A stretch of 64,000 bases of DNA, from NCBI GenBank assembly GCA_036874045.1, contig CM072339.1, positions 11,539,501 to 11,603,500 of the forward strand, written 5' to 3'. Source of the stretch: Cymodocea nodosa. Taxonomy: Eukaryota > Streptophyta > Magnoliopsida > Alismatales > Cymodoceaceae. The position numbers and the translations under genes are program-made. Below the pieces are notes generated by a model. It searched no databases. It saw only the letters and a program-made list of their open reading frames with translations, and was not told the DNA's origin. Below, one piece after another: positions 22,663-32,340 of this stretch (position 1 is the stretch's first letter; every line of letters begins with the position of its first letter).

Positions 22663-24190
22663 ATGGATGCGCAGTATATATATGAAACAGAATGTTATTT
22701 ACGAGTTACCAGCACTTTTAAGAGAAAGGAGAAAGCGTTGGAGGAACTAGAAGGAGAAGCAGCTGATTCAACCTTCATCCGACAACAAATATTTATAGAA
22801 TGGAAAGCTTCAAACTGGTATGTAATTAATCTTCTGTTATTTATTTATGAGCACATGGACTCGTTCTCTAAGCACTAAACGATTAGTAAGAACACCTATC
22901 TAGGAATTTTCATTGCAGAGGGGTACTGAAAAATTTTCTGAACTGAACTTTAACGAAATTCTTTGGGGTGTAGCTAACCTTTCTTTAAAAGAGAATGTAG
23001 AGATGGTTGCTCTAGTAGAAAAACCATTAGGAGAGATTCTGTATCTTGAATTAATTGATGAACCTTCACGTATTCGATTGCCAAACTTTGAGGGAGATAG
23101 GTTTGAACTGAAATCTAATTATATTAGTCAATTGCCACATTTTCATGGATTAGAAAGAGAGGATGCCTATTATTTCCTTAGAGAATTTAACGAAGTTTGT
23201 CAAATGATGAGAATTCCGAACATGAGTATAGATGCTATTAAACTTAGATATATCCCTTCTGCTTTAAAAGATACAGCTAAGAGATGGTTATATACTCTAT
23301 CGCCTGATTCAATTTCTACATGGACTGAATTTTGCTCTGTTTTTCTGGAAAAATACTATCCAACACATCAAACGATTAAAAAGAAGAAAGAAATATTAAT
23401 GTGTAGCCAAAAACAGGGTGAATCATTCTGGAAATATTTTGAAAGATTTAAAGATTTACTGACTCAATGTCCACATCATGCAATGAGTAAAGCACAATTA
23501 ATAGGTATAATTTATGAAGGCATAGATGTTTCAACGAAATTTTTATTAGAATCTACTTGTCAAAATGGATTTTTAAAATTATGTAGTGAAGAAGCATGGG
23601 CATATTTAGAAAATTTTGCAAAAAGAACTGCAAAGTGGGAAAATTCGGCTGAAGCTATTGCAGATAAAAGATTATTGCCAAGAGGAATGCATGAAATAGA
23701 TTCCAATACTATGCTTGAGGTGAAATTAAATGAATTAACAAAGAAAATAGAAGAGTTATCATTAAATCAAAAGCTAGCAGAAAAGAATACAAACATAAAT
23801 GACTTAGATATTATTTATGCTAGAAACCAGAGAGATAAGTTGGGAAATTCTTATAATCCTAATTAGAGAAATCACCCGAATTTATCTTGGAGAAACAACA
23901 ATTTCCAGGGAGGAGAAAATATAAATGAGAAGAACATAAGTTATGAAGTATTAATTGAACAAGGAGCTAGAATAGAGAAATTAGAAAAGATAATCCAACA
24001 AGTAAACAATCATCTAGAATTTATATTTGGAAATGCTGTAAATCAAAATCAGAATAGAAATATACCACTTAGACAAAAGGAACCAATGGAAGTTAGACCT
24101 ACTGGAGGATTGCCAATACAAGCTATACCTAATCCTGTCAATAGAATGGTTAATGAAATTGATACCTCTTCTGGGAGGGCAGTTGAATGA
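22663..24190 (+). pseudogene. gag: G1 capsid-type gag, placed after pol, with a putative intron
   Basis: Exon 1 (22663-22817) runs from an ATG to ..EWKASNW. A putative intron 22818-22920 starts GTATGT and ends TTGCAGAG; splicing joins TG|G in frame to GTEKFSELNF. Exon 2 has no early ATG, so it needs the upstream exon. It shows a Retrotrans_gag domain: FLREFNEVCQMM, DTAKRWLYTL, FLEKYYPTHQTIK and QKQGESFWKYFERFK (about 23150-23460). Then come NSYNPN-stop-RNHPNLSW, the Athila motif with Trp changed to TAG at 23864, and GGLPIQAIPNP near the end at 24190. No zinc knuckle is present; it lies in the first ORF of the element. Athila gag normally comes first. Confidence 0.87.
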
Positions 24191-24385
24191 AGCAGCATAT
24201 CTGAAGCAACTATCTATATGTATATATGTTTTTATTTTTATTTTAAGTTAATAGTATCGTAGAGTTAATTTTTAACTCAACGAACTTAGTATGTTGAGTT
24301 ATGCCTTAACTCCACGAGGGTATGCAGTAGTTATGTTAATTTTTGTCTCTACTAAATTTTTGTTTTTATTTTACAGAATCGACAA
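24191..24385 (+). promoter_or_regulatory. Spacer with stem-loop and splice-acceptor-like site
   Basis: A GTTGAGTTA-type stem-loop lies at about 24255-24325. The sequence TTTTTATTTTACAG at 24363-24376 ends nine bases before the F-box ATG and looks like a plant 3' splice site. G2 also has a T-rich run ending ACAG here. Confidence 0.45.
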
Positions 24386-25525
24386 ATGGAATTAATGCAA
24401 TTACCGTTGGATGCACAAAGGGAAATACTAAGTAACTTGTCAACTAAAGATTTGTGCAGGATGTGTTGTGTATCAAAGGAAATTAAAGATTGTATTGAAG
24501 AAAAATATTTTCAGGGACTACAAGCTGCAAAAATGACTAAGATTAGAGGTGGATTTATATGGAGGTCATTTAATCGTAGTTCAAATACCCATGAATATCT
24601 AGCTATGGAAGAAACTATTGGAACTCCACCCAATGCATTAGAAGGAATGAGTCATATTATGGGGATAGATGAAGGATTAATCATATACAAGACGAGACTA
24701 AGGTATGCAAGTTTATCATTACCTGAGATTTTGATAAGAAATCCTATAATAGGAGAAGAATGTAATATAGGAAGACCTAATATATTTGAAGCACCAACTG
24801 AAAATTGTGGGTCAACTTTAATATTTTCTGATAAAAATTCTGCAATTCCTGAAAAATTATATTATTGGAGACCTACAGGAAATTAGGGTGAAGATTTACG
24901 CTTAAGTATGTATAATTTTCTGAACAGATCTTGGAATGAAAACATTATAATATATCTAGGACAAAAATCATTAATTAACCAAACACATGTCATACTTGAT
25001 GGTTATATTTATTTAGTCATGGAGAAATCAATAGCATATAGATCTGATTTATACATAGTAAGCATAGATAGTTATGATGATTATACAGAAATTTTACCTA
25101 TATCGAGTGAAATAGCTAAACCACCATCTGAAAAATTTAATAAAATTCAAATAGGAATGTGGTATAATGAAAAAGATGATCCTACTTTATGTCTGATAAG
25201 ATGGTGGGATGAACTGATGAAATTTCAAATATGGATTATGGAAGACATGAATGAATGGAAGTGGGAAGAGGAGTATATTGAAATAGATGTAGAAATAGAA
25301 ACTGCTACATTACCTTGGAACCAAAAAGGATCCCTTTCTGCATTACATATCATTAATGGTAATACACTCGTATTTGGAATTTATAATATATTGCATGTTT
25401 ACAAATTAAAAAGGACCAAGAACTGCATTAAAATAGAATTAATAGCAAGAAGAACTATGCCTAAAAAGTTTGCTTGGACTGATACATTTATTCCATTTGT
25501 TTCTACTTTTCAATCATGTTCTTAA
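24386..25525 (+). pseudogene. F-box/F-box-associated protein carried by G1
   Basis: An intronless ORF of 379 codons has one stop, at 24884, a TGG to TAG change as G2 has Trp there. Residues 5-40 fit an F-box: LPLDAQREILSNLSTKDLCR, then CVSKEIKDCI. The rest fits an F-box-associated region: GGFIWRSFNRSS, ILIRNPIIGEE, YNFLNRSWNEN, LCLIRWWDELMKFQIWIMED, GNTLVFGIYN and FIPFVSTF. Known plant F-box proteins bind SKP1 in SCF ubiquitin ligases through the F-box; the partner bound by the C-terminal part cannot be told. It lies between gag and the 3' LTR in both G1 and G2. Capture of a host gene copy by an ancestor is the likeliest origin. Except for single lesions the frame is intact in both copies. 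Confidence 0.9.
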
Positions 25526-25959
25526 GCTGTGATTTTGTGTGTTTAATGTTGTGTATTCTGCATTTATTTTTTTTAAAAAAAAAAAGAATTTTGAAGTTTT
25601 TCATGTTCATTTTATAAAAAAAAAAAAAAAAAAAAAACGAAACAAAATATCAATCCAGTTTGTTGGTATCTGTTCTGGGAAACCAACTAGCTTTCTTGTG
25701 AGCCACCAAAGGCATAGAAGCTTGGGTTCCACACAAGACACTGATTTATTAATACCTGTTAAATGTTATTTTGTTTTATATTCTGTGTTTATCTAGGAAT
25801 GAAAAGTTTTTCAGAATGAAAAATCGAAATATGTAGAAAGAGATACAAATGGAACAAGGTATGTAACCAATTACTTATCTTGAATTTTAAATCAAACAAA
25901 ACTTTATTCATGCCTGCTACAATTACTGTACTTATTGTCAAATCTTTTACATTGAGGAC

Positions 25960-25986
25960 AATGCAAAATGTAGGTATGGGGGGGAG
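25960..25986 (+). other. Internal polypurine-like site
   Basis: A TTGAGGACAATG stretch is followed by GTAGGTATGGGGGGGAG. The true polypurine tract at 27302 is preceded by nearly the same TTTAGGTATGGGGGAAG. It is kept in G2 (56024-56055) and, weaker, in the 38.4-39.9 kb copy (39063-39100). It may prime a second plus strand or mark an old element end. Confidence 0.5.
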
Positions 25987-26580
25987 TTAATTAAAGTAAC
26001 AGCCATGTAAGTTTGTTAATTAAAGGAATTAAAATGGTACTACAAAGTTTTGAGGAAATTGAAAATTTTTATGAACTTATTGTAACTATCCGATAATTGA
26101 GACTGTAAAATTTTTATAAACTGCTTGAATGTTATATTTAGAAGGCTATAGAAGATGCTATAGAATTTATTATTTATGTAAATCTAGATATTATCTTATG
26201 ATTTTTTTGAATTTCATGAGTTTAACAGTTTCACAATTTTAAAATGAAATCAGAATATTTAATGTTTAATCAGAAAATTATCTGAAGTCCTGAAGAAGCT
26301 GAGATGTGAATTCTAGATTAAATGAAACACATATGATGAAAGATACATTTACTTTCACTGATTGAACTTGTAGAATGATTTATGTGTAGATCTTATTAAA
26401 CTACAGATAAAGTATGAACTTATTGTTATGGATTCATATCTTTAGTAAATGATAGAAGCAGGATTATATGAGATTGGTGTTTTACTGCATCTGTATTAAT
26501 GAAATACGTGCATATACAGTATGTGATTAATGCTTTGTTTTGTGTGTGCATTTATTTTTAGAAAAAAACCTTGAGAGTTT

Positions 26581-26775
26581 ATTGACTTGTTTGATCACGA
26601 GCCTTTTGTACTTGAGCAGATAGGTATGTAAGAATTTTTGACCTGAAAAAGGACTCTGAAAATCTGGCAACCTAAGATCTTGATCAGATCTAGGATTATT
26701 ACTGAAAGCTCGTTACATGGGTACATTAGAAAGCTCTTGCATGATTCAAGCTTGTCAAATTAACTTTTAAAGTAC
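26581..26775 (+). other. Conserved 190-base noncoding element (Gypsy copy)
   Basis: This stretch includes TTTTGTACTTGAGCAGATAG, CTGGCAACCTAAG, GATCAGATCTAGGATT and GGGTACATTAGAAAGCTC. It is kept at 39731-39925, in Copia C at 48391-48590 and in G2 at 55228-55435, better than the DNA around it. GAAAGCTC occurs twice about 26 bases apart. It has no ORF. An RNA-level role (export, packaging or 3' end formation) is a guess. Confidence 0.55.
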
Positions 26776-27289
26776 ACAAAAAAAGAAAAAAAAAAAAAAC
26801 ATATCTTGCTCTGAAAAGATACAAGTGTTTTGTGAAATACATATATCATATGAATCAAGTATATTTTCTGTTATTTAGAATTGCTGAAATATGAATCTGG
26901 AATTGACTTTTGAAGTTGTTTAATGGAAATACAATACTTTATTCTACTTGTCTTAATTAGATTGAATTGGATTGCACTTTAATTTGTATGTTGTTGAAAT
27001 TTCTTCTGGAAAAACTTATTGGAAAATTCAGGATTACAAATGATGAAAAGAAGAACAAACAATAATATAATTAACACCTATATGAAGATGATATACTTTG
27101 TATGTAATTTACATATATTCTAAATATCTTTGCAGGTTGATTACTGAAACATACAGAATATATGTTTATGCTAAATAGAAGAAAAAAAAACAAAAAAACA
27201 AACAAAACAAAAGGGGGAGAATTAATTCTAGCACTTTTTGAAAAACCAATTAATTAAATCTTAGTTTGCCAAGGGACTAGCAAAATTTA

Positions 27290-27302
27290 GGTATGGGGGA
27301 AG
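27290..27302 (+). other. G1 polypurine tract
   Basis: GGTATGGGGGAAG directly abuts the TG of the 3' LTR at 27303. It is the normal plus-strand primer of LTR elements. Confidence 0.85.
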
Positions 27303-29161
27303 TGTTTAGAATGAAAAAGTGCATATTATTTACGGTTAAATGATGCTTAATTGCATAATATTTAGCTTATCATATGAGAATTAAGCCATTATGTTATAAT
27401 TGCACTGTTATATGCTTTAATTGAAGAATCTGCTTAATTTTGGGGAATTAATGTTAATTTAGTACATTTATGAACTGTCGGTAAATTACAGGCTGTGAAA
27501 TTCTTAAGTATCCGAAAATGCATCTGAGCATCGGATAGTTATACCTGTAACTCTCCGGAATGTTATTTTATGTTTAAACTGCTACTGACACGTGTTGAGA
27601 ACTGGTAGATTTACTTACGTTATAACTCGTTAAGTTAGTATAACTACACGCGTTGAGTTACATGAAAATACACTAAGGCAACGTGTTAGGTTAGCGTTAT
27701 AAACTTAAGTTGTTATTTTTGCATGTGTTTTATAGTTAAATCAACGAAGGAAGTGTGTTGAGTTATCTGTAACTCCACGGACTATATATTTTCTAATATG
27801 CCACTGTAGCGGTTGCAGGAACATACAATTGGAAGGAAAAACCACGTTTGCACGTATCACGTAGGAATTCAATCACGTAGGGAGAAAGAAATCATCACCA
27901 TTGATCTGAAGGAAGGAAATCCAACCGACCATTCAAGTAGAAGTAGTTACCACTGAAGAAATATAAAAGAAAAGAAGAAAAAAAAAGAAAGAGTGTGATT
28001 GATGGACGGCTAGTGTAGACAGAGGAGGAGCACCGAACTTTCTATAGATAGTATCAGCGATTCTCCAAAGTATCACATGAACCATCGTATCACCACCATA
28101 ATCACCAATCATCGAAGGTCTGTGAGGATACTTGCCTAATGTCAGGTCGATTCCAAGCCAAACACAGTGCTTGACAACCACTATGAGGAGTGATCGCGTC
28201 GCAGGAAAGGAAGACATTTTCACCAAGCGCCGACTCATATTTCAGGAGATCGTAAAGCTTTTAGCCTTGGCTTCGGGTTGATGCCTGTATGCTGAAGAGG
28301 AGATCATCTTGCAATTCTAGACTCGCGATTCTATAGGGAGAGGAGACAGAATTGTAAGTGGTTCAATTTTCAGTGGTGTAATCACATTGCAAGTAGTGTC
28401 GGAAGTATTTACTGTCAAGTGAAATTACTTTACATTTCACCTTTTTCCCATCACATCAAAACAAAAATACCAAAAACAAATTATCTTTGTTTGTATGTTG
28501 TATTTGAGTGTTGTATTGTTGGTGTTGTATCGTGATTAATGTTATTTGTATCAGTTTTATGATTGTTTTATGTTAGTTTTAATTTTACAGTTTACTGAAA
28601 TTGATTCGTACAAAACAACTTAAAGATTTTAATGGTTAATTGATGTTTGAATCATTTGAATGTTAGTATTGCATAATGATAAATCCAATGTTAACTAGCA
28701 TTAAAAAGCTTAATTGATGTTATTTACAATTTGTGGAATCGCCCAATGGTTGGCTGAATTCCTTTGTAATTAGCAGTATTATAAAGAAGAGACAGGCTCG
28801 TGGAGTTAACTTAAGTCCACGAGGATAGTTCGTTGAGTTATCCATAACTCAATGAACTTAGTCCGTTGAGTTAACTGTAACTCAACGGAGTGCTTATTGA
28901 ATATAAATTTGAATTGTTCACAATTAAACATTTCTTAAATTCGTCAGCAATTCCCTATGGGATCGACCTATACTTGCACACTGATACAATAGACATTGTG
29001 CACTTGCAGTTAAAGTACAAATTGGAATTAATATCTAAATTGTATTAAAGGTTGTTTGTTTACTTCTAAAAGAAAGAATAGGCATAAAGATAAATTAACT
29101 AAGTAAAAATAGAAGTAACAAATCCAAGTTTTTCTAGTGTAGTGTTGGGAAAACATGAACA
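27303..29161 (+). repeat. G1 3' LTR
   Basis: An 1859-bp LTR, TGTTTAG to GAACA, followed by ACTAC at 29162-29166. It has one more GTTGAGTTA stem-loop than the 5' LTR (about 28828-28862). The TATA, CACGTG and the 57-base shared block (27676-27733 area) are kept. Confidence 0.95.
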
Positions 29162-29760
29162 ACTACCATTTTGAATTTTCATGATTTCCACTCGTAGATG
29201 CACTGAAACTTTATTGTCCTGAAGATTTGTAGAATATCTTCTAAGTCTTCATTTTAGTTGAACACTTATCCTTTAAGTCCTGTAAAAACTCAAACACTTA
29301 TCTATAACTCTTCGAGTTCTTGCACCTACAAAACACATGACTGAACAAAGAAAACTTATTTGTTTGTTAGTCATTTTATAAAACTCAAACAATTATCTAT
29401 CCATGCGTATAAAAACTCGAACAGTTATCTAACTCTTTGATTTTCATTATCGAACTTAAATGGAAAATATGTGAAAACTTAAAACATTAAAAACACACAT
29501 GTAGATAACTTAAATATACAAGTTTTTAACATAACTCTTCCACTAAATCGAAACGTTAACTATCCGAAAGTTTAACTATCTGAAAATCTAACTATCCAAA
29601 AACTTTAACTATCCAAAAATCTAACTATCCGAAATTTTAAATGAAACTTTCTGATAACTTGTCAATATTTAATTACATGACTATTATACTTAGAAAATAT
29701 TATTTAGACATATTTATAAACTTTAATAATGCATTCATCATCAAAAAAAAATTCCTAACA
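29162..29760 (-). repeat. Copia B 5' LTR, U3 side
   Basis: This is the continuation of 11740-12379 after G1. It has AACTATCCGAAA motifs in series (29560-29645), in U3 as in element A. The end ..TTCCTAACA at 29760 is chosen by comparison with C-family LTR starts; total LTR length would then be about 1.23 kb. Confidence 0.75.
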
Positions 29761-31043
29761 TATTTAAACATCACAAACTAATGAAAAGACATTTTCCTTA
29801 GGTTCATCCTCTAAGTACACCCCAAGTGAAATATGTTCTTTTTAAAAAAATATTTAAAAGCTTAGGAGAAAAACTTTAAGAAATGAAAACATACAAAAAT
29901 ATTTGTTTCTCTTAAAATGATTGAAGCTCCACTAAGTTGGAAAAGAATTTTTCTAAACAATTAGAATTCTTCACACTTCTCTAAGGATTGATCAACTATA
30001 CTCTTGGTCAACAACTCTTGTGTAAATACTTTAGTGTTTGGCTATCTAGTGTTGTTTTGTTCACCACAACATTTCCACACATTTATAACAATATACAAAC
30101 ATACATGACTAAATGCATATTCAACCACGATCTCTAGTTCTTTAGCTACGAATGTGGAAAACATAGGTTGTTGACACTCTTCCACTATCTTTAGAAAATT
30201 TGTTTGGTTTGAATTTTAATTTTAAACTACACATTTTTTTTATTCAATATAGTTTTTAATTTGGTTGACATCAACTCCTATGACATTTCTTATATTTTTC
30301 TTGTAATAAAATGTAAAACAAATTTTTCCTATAAAACTAACTTTCATAGAATTTGTTAGATAACCTGGAATAATAATCACAATGTGATAATAATAATGTT
30401 CAATGAGAAATGTAACATTACATCCATAGAGTTTGTTCAAATATAATGAACTTACTTTGTTACATTTGGATTTGTTATTTTTCTAACATAACATCTATAT
30501 GCGTAAAAGTGAAATACAACAAACTTCATTGGGTTTATACAAAAATCACGAGCACATGTATATGTGCACAAAGGTTAAATATAATGACTTAATTTTGTTG
30601 GATTTACATAAAGACCATAAGCACACATAAGTATATAAACAATAAATACAATAAACTAACTTTATTAAGTTTACATAAACACTACAAGCACCTCGTAGAG
30701 TTTATATGTTTAAATACAAGGAACTAATTTTGTTAGATTTACTTGAACACTATAAATTCTTTATGAAGATTACATGTCTAAATATAATGAACTAATTTTG
30801 TTAGATTTATATAAACCTTACAAACTATCAGAGAGTTAACATAATACTTCAGGCACAACATTCTAACTTTGTTAGATTTATACAAATATCATGAACTTTC
30901 CTAGAATTTATCTAAATATCATGGACTTATTCTATTGTGAAATTTTATCAGGCAATTACACTTAAAACTTTTTTAACTATAGTTTTAAGATATACGTAAA
31001 TAAAATAATTATCATCATCAAAATATAAATATAAGTTGTTACA
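29761..31043 (-). repeat. AT-rich LTR-like remnant beside Copia B
   Basis: No gene is seen. The right end resembles the end of the LTR fragment at 37357: CATCATCAAAATATAAA followed a few bases later by a TTACA or CTAACA end. Composition and the tandem array inside are like a U3. It may be an old minus-strand Copia LTR into which B was inserted, but no partner LTR or target duplication was found. Confidence 0.35.
30439..30915. repeat. Degenerate tandem array, 67-68 bp period, about seven units
   Basis: Units begin AAATAyAAyrAACTAAyTTTGTT (consensus written loosely) at about 30439, 30510, 30577, 30644, 30712, 30780 and 30848, followed by AGATTTAyATAAACAC. The steps of 67, 67, 68 and 68 bases are regular, although the units differ a good deal. 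Confidence 0.75.
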
Positions 31044-32028
31044 TAGTTTCATTTCTTTATAACTCGTCTACATAGTGATTATTTAAGGGCATTTTCGTCT
31101 TTCATTGTAAACATTTTTACATATGAATAGGCCCTTGCTCCCTTGATTCCTCAAGGGTGTTTACACTACTTCACAGCAGCCTCAATGTTGTGGGTGTCTC
31201 AGTTGTGTGAACTTTTATAGAGAAGAGGGTTGCGGGTGTTTACAAATCGATTTAATTACAAAAGCTAATTGAAAAGATAAATGACATCGTTGGTTTCGGG
31301 AGTATGAAATTCAGTAGTCCGGAGATGGTGACATGACATGACCGTATTTCTGGACAAGTACAAATATACTTGAAAAAGTAGTTAACAAAAAATCACTTTC
31401 TCGTACATATTTTCCTGCATTTTCTAATTATACCATTTGACCACCGTAATTTGTTGAAACCACTTTTTCCATCATTTCTTTGCACAAGAATGGAGAAAAT
31501 TGAATTAAAAGCCTTCCTTGTATATGTAGGTAAAAATAAAAAAAATGTGCTTATATATAATTAGGACTTGTGCATAAACATCAATCATTATTTTGACATG
31601 TTAAAAGGAATTGAATTTTCACAAATTCATCTTTTTTACTTTCTAATTACACCAACTCCTTTAATATTAATGTCGATTCGATGATATCTTTTCTTTCTCC
31701 TTTTGCCTTTATAATAACGTACGTACGAAGACATAGATAGAGAGATTCCACTTTGCATAGCAACAAACTTCTAGCAGAGAGAATATTTGCAGATTGCTGC
31801 TTCAAACAAGTGGGATGTACCCATTTCCTTGAGGGAAAGGAAATAAAAATAGCAAAGATTCTTGAAATGATAATGTTGTGTTATAATATTGTAATCATCA
31901 GTGGAGGGATCCGAACGCCTCTACCCCACACCATTCTCGTCCGTCCGTGGGTCGGCTGAAAGCCTCAAACGGTATACAAATATAGAACATTATAATGAAA
32001 AGAATGGCTCAGATCGATCGGGCTCAGT
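31044..32028. other. Apparently unique intergenic DNA
   Basis: I see no transposon similarity here. TTTATAATAA at about 31710 could be a TATA box for the ORF at 32029. A short open stretch at 31753-31959 has no recognisable domain and is not called a gene. Confidence 0.4.
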
Positions 32029-32340
32029 ATGCATATATTCATACTTCAGTTGTCCCTACTAGTACTGCTTTCGACGTCTTTAGCGAATGAACAGCAAACT
32101 GGGTGGTCGAGAATCGAATCGATGCTGATGCATGGCCAACTCGGTGAACGGGATGTATCGTCGACCGTCTACGCATTCGCATTTGATTCTCCTGTCAAAA
32201 CTAGCCCACAAGATGACATGTATAGATCGAGAATGGCACATATTCTTTCGTTGTCCAAAGGCTGCCGCTATCGTTGTTTTCCGGATAAAGAATTCGATTC
32301 AATAGCAAGTAGGCGAATGCGGAACTTTGCTGTTGCGTGA
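32029..32340 (+). CDS. Candidate small secreted protein, 103 aa, unknown family
   Basis: An ATG-started ORF of 103 codons lies in DNA clearly richer in G+C than the rest of the window. The N-terminus has a typical signal peptide: MHIF, a hydrophobic core ILQLSLLVLLSTSLA, and a probable cut before NEQQ. The mature part of about 83 residues has only two Cys (GCRYRCF) and no family I recognise. No transposon similarity is seen on either side for about 500 bases, and a TATA-like box lies about 320 bases upstream. It could be a true small gene, one exon of a larger gene, or a captured fragment. Confidence rests on the signal peptide and composition only. Confidence 0.4.
   Translation: MHIFILQLSLLVLLSTSLANEQQTGWSRIESMLMHGQLGERDVSSTVYAFAFDSPVKTSPQDDMYRSRMAHILSLSKGCRYRCFPDKEFDSIASRRMRNFAVA

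Larger units (their letters stand above)
25526..27289 (+). other. G1 3' noncoding module
   Basis: About 1.76 kb without a gene. It includes T/A runs (25566-25640), a GAGCCACCAAAGGCATA block (about 25698), an internal polypurine-like site (25960-25986) and a highly conserved stretch at 26581-26775. The same module follows the F-box tail at 38545-39925 and the F-box gene of G2. Its 26100-27230 part also follows the Copia C pol gene (47900-48990). Confidence 0.8.
12380..29161 (+). mobile_element. Gypsy G1, Athila-like, 16.8 kb, carrying an F-box gene
   Basis: A complete LTR element has TGTTTAG/..GAACA ends, target duplication ACTAC (12375-12379 and 29162-29166), a tRNA-Asp primer site and a polypurine tract next to the 3' LTR. 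Order inside is zinc knuckle/protease, RT-RNase H, integrase, coiled-coil env-position ORF, capsid-type gag, F-box protein, long 3' noncoding module. Typical Athila elements have gag first, so the order is unusual. G2 (52492-64000, minus strand) shows the same order from integrase to LTR. All long frames carry stops, so this copy cannot act alone. The LTRs differ by a few percent by eye plus a 34-base indel, so insertion is moderately recent. Confidence 0.95.
1..29760 (-). mobile_element. Copia element B (SIRE-like), 5' part, heavily interrupted
   Basis: This minus-strand Copia LTR retrotransposon is read right to left as 5' LTR, primer site, gag, protease and integrase. The part downstream of the integrase lies left of position 1. 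Element A (649-8762) sits in the integrase and Gypsy G1 (12380-29161) sits in the 5' LTR; both are flanked by clean 5-bp duplications. The right end is placed at 29760 because the minus-strand LTR would then start TGTTAGGAATTTTT, close to the start of Copia C-family LTRs. Coding similarity to Copia C points to the SIRE/Maximus group; this is inference from motifs. Its own target duplication cannot be tested because the other end is outside the window. Confidence 0.8.

Noticed and set aside
22663-24190. Gag as part of a separate element inserted in G1
   Set aside because: No LTRs or target duplications surround it, and G2 has the same order at another site.
24386-25525. F-box ORF as an ordinary host gene into which the element landed
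   Set aside because: The same gene lies at the same place inside G2 and its tail lies with the module at 38449. It is inside the LTR pair of G1.
30439-30915. CRISPR-like array
   Set aside because: Units are degenerate with no constant repeat and unique spacer pattern, and the DNA is plant nuclear.
31753-31959. Short ORF upstream of the secreted protein candidate as a first exon
   Set aside because: No splice sites were found that join it convincingly, and no domain is visible.
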